64,000 nucleotides of DNA from Gibbula magus. Taxonomy: Eukaryota > Mollusca > Gastropoda > Trochida > Trochidae. Below are positions 58,470 through 64,000 of this stretch, piece after piece. Below the pieces are notes generated by a model. That model searched no databases and was not told the origin of the DNA. It worked only from the letters and a program-made list of their open reading frames with translations. Within the stretch, counting starts at the first letter, position 1; every line of letters begins with the position of its first letter. The DNA lies in contig OW388303.1 in the NCBI GenBank assembly GCA_936450465.1, positions 6,449,193 to 6,513,192 of the forward strand, in the 5' to 3' direction. Position numbers and translations under genes: made by a program.

Positions 58470-58620
58470 CATATTCCCATCGCGTTTATTGTCATTGTTG
58501 CAATTACTGTTCCGATACGCGAGGTTCAAAAGGTTAATGATATCCATTTTCCATTTATACTTCCGGGTCATCATTTAGTAAAGTAAACATCAGACCAATG
58601 TTGTATTTAATATATTGTCA
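58470..58620. repeat. Dispersed repeat family Y, copy 3
   Basis: Shares catattccc, attgtcattg, caattactgtt, ggttcaaaaggttaatga, atccattt and acttccgggt with copies 1 and 2. After removing the inserted MITE, the acttccgg landmarks of copies 2 and 3 are about 400 bases apart, so they may be diverged tandem units. Confidence 0.5.
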
Positions 58621-59175
58621 TGACACTGTGAACCATCATTCTGAAGACATTGAATATCGTATTCATGTCATAATTTGATACATGCATCATCAACTACTCA
58701 TTTGTAAAAAATTTGAAAATGCTAGAAAATGGAAAGTTCCATAATATCAAAACTGATTGGAAATGTTTACTACCTTATTTTCACAATCAAATAAACCATT
58801 AACACTGTGTGGTTGGCGTTATTCTCGAATACTCATCAATTATTCAACTCTCTTGGATCCAACAATTCTCGTTAATGGGGAAGTTAGAAGCAGTTTAAGG
58901 TTCAAGGTGTTTATGTTAACTGATACGCTTTTACAATAAGGGACCTCTGCTTTAAGTGCGAGACGCTATCAATAGTTCCCCGATTTGAATCTAAAGAGTT
59001 TATGTTTTTCTGAGACATCACATCTGTAGATGCGCGTTTTCACATTTTCAGAAGCAATTACATATAAATACGACTGATCCAAATTGCGAAGGACTTCATG
59101 ATATGTTTTTCTCTCAATGAACTTCTACCAGAAAGAACATTTTGAAAGTATTCGTGAAAGATCATCAAGAATGCA
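58621..59175. other. Gene-free AT-rich stretch
   Basis: Nothing recognisable. Confidence 0.45.
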
Positions 59176-59370
59176 TTAAAGGCACTGTAGCCCGTTTTCG
59201 GCATTTTCGAATGTTAAAATTTGCCATTGATAATAAAAATGTATGCAGTATATATTTGCTTAAGGTGGTAAATTAACCAATTACACGACCCGATTATTCA
59301 TAGTCGTAGAAAATTGTATCGTTTATAATACGAAAACTGCTAAAGGCCAATTTAGTAGGAACACCTTTAA
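59176..59370. mobile_element. Small TTAA-ended MITE (195 bp)
   Basis: Starts TTAAAGGCACTGTAGCCCG and ends acacctttaa, so both ends carry TTAA with an imperfect inverted repeat (TTAAAGG core). The left end matches that of the 59404 element at about 15 of 19 positions, so it is a related family. No coding capacity. Confidence 0.5.
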
Positions 59371-59403
59371 ATAATTCGGGGATGGGAATTGGATCCATGC
59401 TAC

Positions 59404-59766
59404 TTAAAGGGGCAGAAGCACGTTTTTTCGCTGAAATAAGTCGATAAAATGAATTTGAAAAATAATGCTATCAACAGTAAAACACCCTTCCCTCTTCAGG
59501 AAATCAAGTTAAAAAATGAGTTTACATGGTTCTGTAACGCCATGGGAAACGTTTTTGTCATTCGAAATAATAAAATGTGTTCACAATAAAATGGCCGCCA
59601 TGCAATTTTTGCTTTATACGCAACACTGTTATTACAACTATGGATACTTGGTTTGTGTAATAAAATGGTTTAACCTCTATATTAAATATAAATGTCAAAA
59701 GCCATCATTTTAAATGGGAAATTTGAAAAAATAAAATTTGCAAAAAACGTGCTACTGCCCCTTTAA
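59404..59766 (-). mobile_element. TTAA-ended MITE, copy B (intact, 363 bp)
   Basis: Both ends are intact inverted repeats: TTAAAGGGGCAGaAGCACG then a T run at the left, and its complement cgtgctactgcccctttaa at the right, with one mismatch over 19 bases. The interior matches 8106-8400 in inverted orientation at roughly 80% by eye. TTAA at both ends fits piggyBac-type target-site duplication, but because TTAA is palindromic it could be part of the terminus. No ORF, so mobilisation would need a transposase from elsewhere. Confidence 0.75.
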
Positions 59767-59769
59767 CCA

Positions 59770-59890
59770 AAATATAAACATTCCTTTCAGTCCTTTATTG
59801 ATTAAGGACAATTGTTTGCAATTGGTAACATTTCTTTTCCATTTAGTGAAATCTCTATGTTTCCATAAAAAAAACATACAGTCCCTTTAA
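59770..59890 (-). mobile_element. Terminus of a third TTAA-type element
   Basis: On the minus strand from 59889 it reads ttaaagggactgtatg followed by a T run, the same pattern as the two neighbouring elements. The opposite end is not evident; tttcagtccttta near 59787 is a weak candidate. Confidence 0.35.
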
Positions 59891-61130
59891 ATACAACATT
59901 TATGTTCAACATTCCCGTTAATACAAGACTTTTCAAAATTAACTCTGTAGTGTGCCAATCTGTATATGGATCTTCGTTGTAATAATATGTCCGCAGAGGT
60001 TGATTGTGCCTAACGATTACCTCAAAAGATTCCTTCACCACAACTTCAGATCTTCATTCAGCTATGATTGAAGATGAATAAGCGTGACTAATGCGTTGGT
60101 TGTAGCAAATATGAGTGCAATTTACTGTATTAAGTAGCAAGTGAAGCGGGCAGAGAGATATTAACGATAATTGACAAAAATACGTTTTCTGATTGTAATG
60201 TGTTATACGGCTCTGTGCACGTATTTGTTCGATAATAGATCTCCTTGTTGTATTAAATACAAAACTTAACGCCAAAATACAATTCCAAAATAATCATAAA
60301 TACGTTCTCTAAACGATTCGTTTTATTGTAATGAGAGAAATGGAATCGTATTCAGTTTTGTTACGTAAAATGCGTAAAAACTCAACATAGCGTTCAAGAC
60401 AGATTGAGCATATTTCTATTGAAATGAAATGTGTTGTAATGTCTTTGATGTCGGGAATGCAAATAGTATTCTTATACTTATCTTTAACTCCTTACAGTAT
60501 GCAGCTCAAATGGTGTATTTTAAAATAAATTCAATTATCTCTCTTCTCCACATCTTTTCCACATGTTTAGATCAGATTCATGTATAGATACAGGAAGTCC
60601 AAGCCAAGCTGTCGAATATATAGCCGGAATTAATACGCTTGGGTCCCATTTGCTTTCTGGCTTAAAATAAAGCAGTGATTTATAACAGTCACCATGGTAA
60701 CACGAATTAAACAAGGAATCACTCGTGTGTAGCCAGTACACAAGAAGAAGGCACGATGTTGGAAAATAATGTTTATAACATGCGGTTATTCATGACTGAC
60801 GTTTTAAAACTATTTTTATATGATACTTTCTTTAAAAATCAATACGAATATTTCAGTTGTTGATATAAAACTAAGATAATAATTTTCATTTTGTAGATCA
60901 TGTTAAGTAAAATATAAGGTTCTCACCTTCGAGATTGTATAGTTTTCTTTCTTTTTAGATTGATGACTTTTAAGATTCTCATCAATACTGACATCATTAC
61001 AGTGATACATTTCAATCCTTCTTAGCACTCTTTATATATCTTTATTGACATTTCTGTTTATATTGATACCTTCAACGGGGGCACATATTTATGAAAATCG
61101 TAGCTTAATAAAATACGTATCGAGATAATA
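59891..61130. other. Gene-free AT-rich stretch
   Basis: No gene recognised; minus-strand frames of 68-79 codons have no recognisable domain. Confidence 0.45.
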
Positions 61131-61134
61131 TTAC

Positions 61135-61530
61135 CTTTATGTTCAAGTTGATAACATCTAAGGGAATTTACATATATCTTCACATCTTAACATCTATCAA
61201 ATCGTCACTGATAAAATGCAGCAATACTTAGCAATATGTATCAAGTATTTTATAGTCAAGACGCATGTCAACATACAAAAAGTACTATCGAAATGTATCA
61301 TTATATTTCGAGCTTCTGTCATATATGATTATAAGCTCTAAGGGATATATCGTCATGACAGTCATCTCTGAACATCATGCAACGATATATTTCAACTTTG
61401 CCTTCATCTTTAAGGTTCATGATCTCTAAGGAAACATATATTTTATGCAAATAAAAAGCGAGGCATTATGAATCTTTTCATTGTAAATTGATAAGCTCTA
61501 AGGAGATATATTTCATGCAAACCATACGTT
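61135..61530. repeat. Decayed repeat around gataagctctaagg
   Basis: Blocks gttgataacatctaaggg (61147), gattataagctctaaggg (61327), ttcatgatctctaagg (61417) and aattgataagctctaagg (61487) are each followed by an aWatatatWttcatgcaa-like sequence. Irregular period of 70-180 bases. Confidence 0.5.
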
Positions 61531-62142
61531 ATAAAAACGGTAGCGACATTAAGTCATTTAAACTCTTCTTTCAGCATTTCAACTTCATTTTGCATGGATG
61601 TGAATTATTCATAGCTGATCAAACGACACTTAAATCGCAACTGAAGTAGGTGAAGGACATAAAAGGCTTCCGTGGGAATTTCATGGACCACCTCAAAGAA
61701 GAAAGCCTATCTATTCTAATGTAATACTCCCCACACCAGAGAGATGTCGTATATTTCATTATAAGCCCTTTGAAAGTGAAGAACTTTATTCGATTTTCGT
61801 TACAGAAACAGAAAAACTAGTTTCGTTTTCCACATTCGTTTAGATAAAAGGAAAGGGAAAGGGAAAGGTAGATATTTTTAACGGAGCAGTTATCCCGTAT
61901 AATTGAATTAGATATAAATAATAAATAAATGGTATCTGTGAATGTAAGAGGTTTCGTGAATGGTCTCGAATGAGATAGGATATTGTAACTTTTGAAAGTG
62001 AGACCTGATAGGAGATAAGGTTGACCATTGTTAAACCACCAAGACAAATATTATCGAAAAGTATACAAAGTTACAATGTTCATAGTTGATATGGCAGGAT
62101 TCGATTTTGAAAGCCTTCGCGCTTTAAAGATACTCTAACCTC
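61531..62142. other. Gene-free AT-rich stretch
   Basis: Nothing recognised apart from a short gggaaa run (about 61853-61868). Confidence 0.45.
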
Positions 62143-62169
62143 GGGGGGGGGGGGGGGGGGGGGGGGGGG
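62143..62169 (+). repeat. Poly-G tract, 27 bases
   Basis: Uninterrupted G run after taacctc and before taggtttcgcgg. Able to form a G-quadruplex. Length may be inexact. Confidence 0.85.
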
Positions 62170-64000
62170 TAGGTTTCGCGGAAATAATTCTGACAACAGC
62201 CAATCAGCTGCTAGCAGAGGTGTGACGTGTTACTCAGGAGTCCTGTTCAACGATTAGCTGGCTTATGTTATTGTTTACATTATTACACTCATATAGCCGT
62301 CACGTATTTTTCACTGATTACATTTGTCAAAACAGCCTAACTGTGATCAAAGCTATTAGAAACAATGTCGGCATATTCTGTTCAGTCGTTAATTAACTTT
62401 GGTTGTTGTACACATGTGTTTAGATTGTTTAGTCTCCGATTATGCCGAGTGGATATTTCAGCGTAAATCTACCGCCATTGTCTTTTCTTTTTGTCATTTT
62501 GAAGTGTCAGTTCTATAGAGTTACTGCGTGAATGTCCATCACTGACCATTTTCGTTATGTCAGACTCTTATTCTAGCAATGAGATCTCGCATTGAACAAC
62601 GTAAGTCAAGCGATAACAAAGATTTGAATGAAGAACAAGCGAATGTACCAAATGATCGGGATACATATCTCGTTTCTATGTCTCATGTTTATCTATTCCA
62701 TTATTTAACAGTTGAAATGAAATAACAGCACATATGTAGGATACTATCTCAAAGTATATTGATTCAATAAAACAATTCATTAAACAATGTGTTTCCACAA
62801 TTATACAAAATTGGATCGGCAAACAAACCAGAATTCATGCTAATCCTACTCAACGAAAAACGAGTCTTATGCGACGTATATATCTATATCATTTTACAAA
62901 TTAAAAGAAATACATATCAACAATTGTTGCACTACATTGTGATGATTTTAAAATTTAGTTCGCTTGTAAATAACACTTTACGATGTCCTTATTGATTTAA
63001 ATAACTGACCTGTTGTCACCATTGATTGCTAATCCATGTAGATCGGTGTGCATCACACACAGTAGCGAATGACCGGCTGCTATCACCGAGGAAACAACAG
63101 AACATTATATTCTTAAATTTCTTTGGCTGAATATAACGTTCCTAATTTTCATTGCCTCGCTATGTCCAGACTGAATGTCGCCTATATGTGTATCTTTATT
63201 TTAACTAACGACCCGTTTAGTATCACCAGTTACGTCATATGACAGGACGTTGGCAATATCTTGAAGAGCGACCTCTTATATAATTGAACCGGTCCAGTGA
63301 CCGATATCTGGCATCAAAGCAAAGGTGTTAATGCATTAAGCGCAATTAGTGAGTGTTGATTTCATGACTAACTTCTGAACAATATAGAATTAAATTCAAA
63401 ACTAGATTTTCAGCATTCTACATTAACATTTCATCGAGTTTACCCAAATATAACAATCTATTGATAGAACAGAATCTGAAAGAAAATATATACCAAAAAG
63501 AAAGCGCCCTTTTCATTTCTATTTGAAATTAATCATGATTCCTTATCATAGATATATCATTGTAGGCTTTAAAATCTTTTGACATTTTCACACGCCACAT
63601 ATCTCTACAGTTGTATTACACTGAATAAAATAACTGCATCAATGTAAGTAATTGTAAATGTACAACATTATAAATTTAAAGATAGCTCGATTTTTTTCCC
63701 TCTAAAAACTGTAAACCAGTAAGTTTCTAAGTTATAATGCAATTAGTCTATTATGAATAAAAAGTCACCATGAGAAATATAGACTCAGTAGACCTCAAAC
63801 TAAACAGGCCTCTTGAAACTTAAAATCATGCACAATAAAAAAATAATAATGACGTTTACAATTGAAATTATTCATTTCACAACATATTGTAGCCTATAAA
63901 ATAACCCATGATTTGTAAAAGAACCAAACTAAAACCAGCAACTGAATATCGAAAAATCCTTCAAAAACTCCGAAATTACTCCCTACAGACGCACAAATAC
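62170..64000. other. Gene-free stretch to the window end
   Basis: No gene recognised. Just after the poly-G run, about 62196-62230 holds a CCAAT box (agccaatcagctg) and tgacgtg, and 62365-62466 is a 33-codon ATG frame. This could be a promoter with a small first exon, but no splice donor supports it. Confidence 0.35.

Overview
This is about 64 kb of AT-rich (visibly well above 60% A+T) eukaryotic nuclear DNA from an animal, most likely a marine invertebrate; a mollusc or other lophotrochozoan is the best guess. The guess rests on an RNase H-bearing I-superfamily LINE, a tRNA-derived SINE with a central domain of the type seen across invertebrates, many small hairpin-shaped elements and abundant minisatellites. 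There are no operons, ribosome binding sites or densely packed ORFs. Almost every 60-150 residue open frame is chance openness in AT-rich or repetitive DNA.

Host gene content is close to nil. The one convincing host-gene signal is at about 21.55-21.98 kb: a locally CpG-rich stretch with a palindromic NRF-1 type site, then an ATG in good context, a 41-codon coding segment with a hydrophobic (membrane or signal-anchor) stretch, and a consensus 5' splice donor. I read it as the promoter and first coding exon of a plus-strand membrane-protein gene. If so, much of the following sequence is its intron 1. I recognised no second exon.

The rest is mobile and repeated DNA. (1) 11.48-15.01 kb: a 5'-truncated I-superfamily LINE (endonuclease C-terminus, reverse transcriptase, RNase H, CCHC finger) bounded by a 15-bp target-site duplication and broken by a 42-base poly-C tract, a one-base frameshift and a substitution in the reverse transcriptase catalytic box. 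A smaller, older 3' fragment of the same family lies at about 40 kb on the minus strand. (2) 7.9-9.6 kb: a decayed tandem array of roughly 130-bp units carrying a TTAA-ended MITE and the 3' end of an L1/Tx1-like LINE. (3) Short non-autonomous elements: hairpin-armed pair at 7.3 and 58.1 kb, CpG-dense TIR element at 9.7 kb, foldback elements at 39.5, 49.75 and 57.1 kb, a cluster of TTAA-ended elements at 59.2-59.9 kb, and SINEs at 25.2, 31.1 and 33.7 kb. (4) Tandem repeats: a striking array of 41 copies of a 55-bp unit at 54.4-56.7 kb, a 43-bp array with a 325-bp higher-order period at 22.1-22.7 kb just inside the presumed first intron, a 28-bp array at 41.4 kb, a three-copy 55-bp repeat at 42.9 kb, and several decayed arrays. 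(5) At least two dispersed repeat families whose class I cannot name.

I found no CRISPR array, rRNA, genuine tRNA gene, viral genome or bacterial-type system. The most unusual objects are the near-perfect foldback at 49.75 kb, whose arm motif recurs three times nearby, the family of hairpin-shaped elements as a group, and a pair of minus-strand sequences with parts of a hammerhead-like core. Functional statements come from family resemblance by eye; no search was run.
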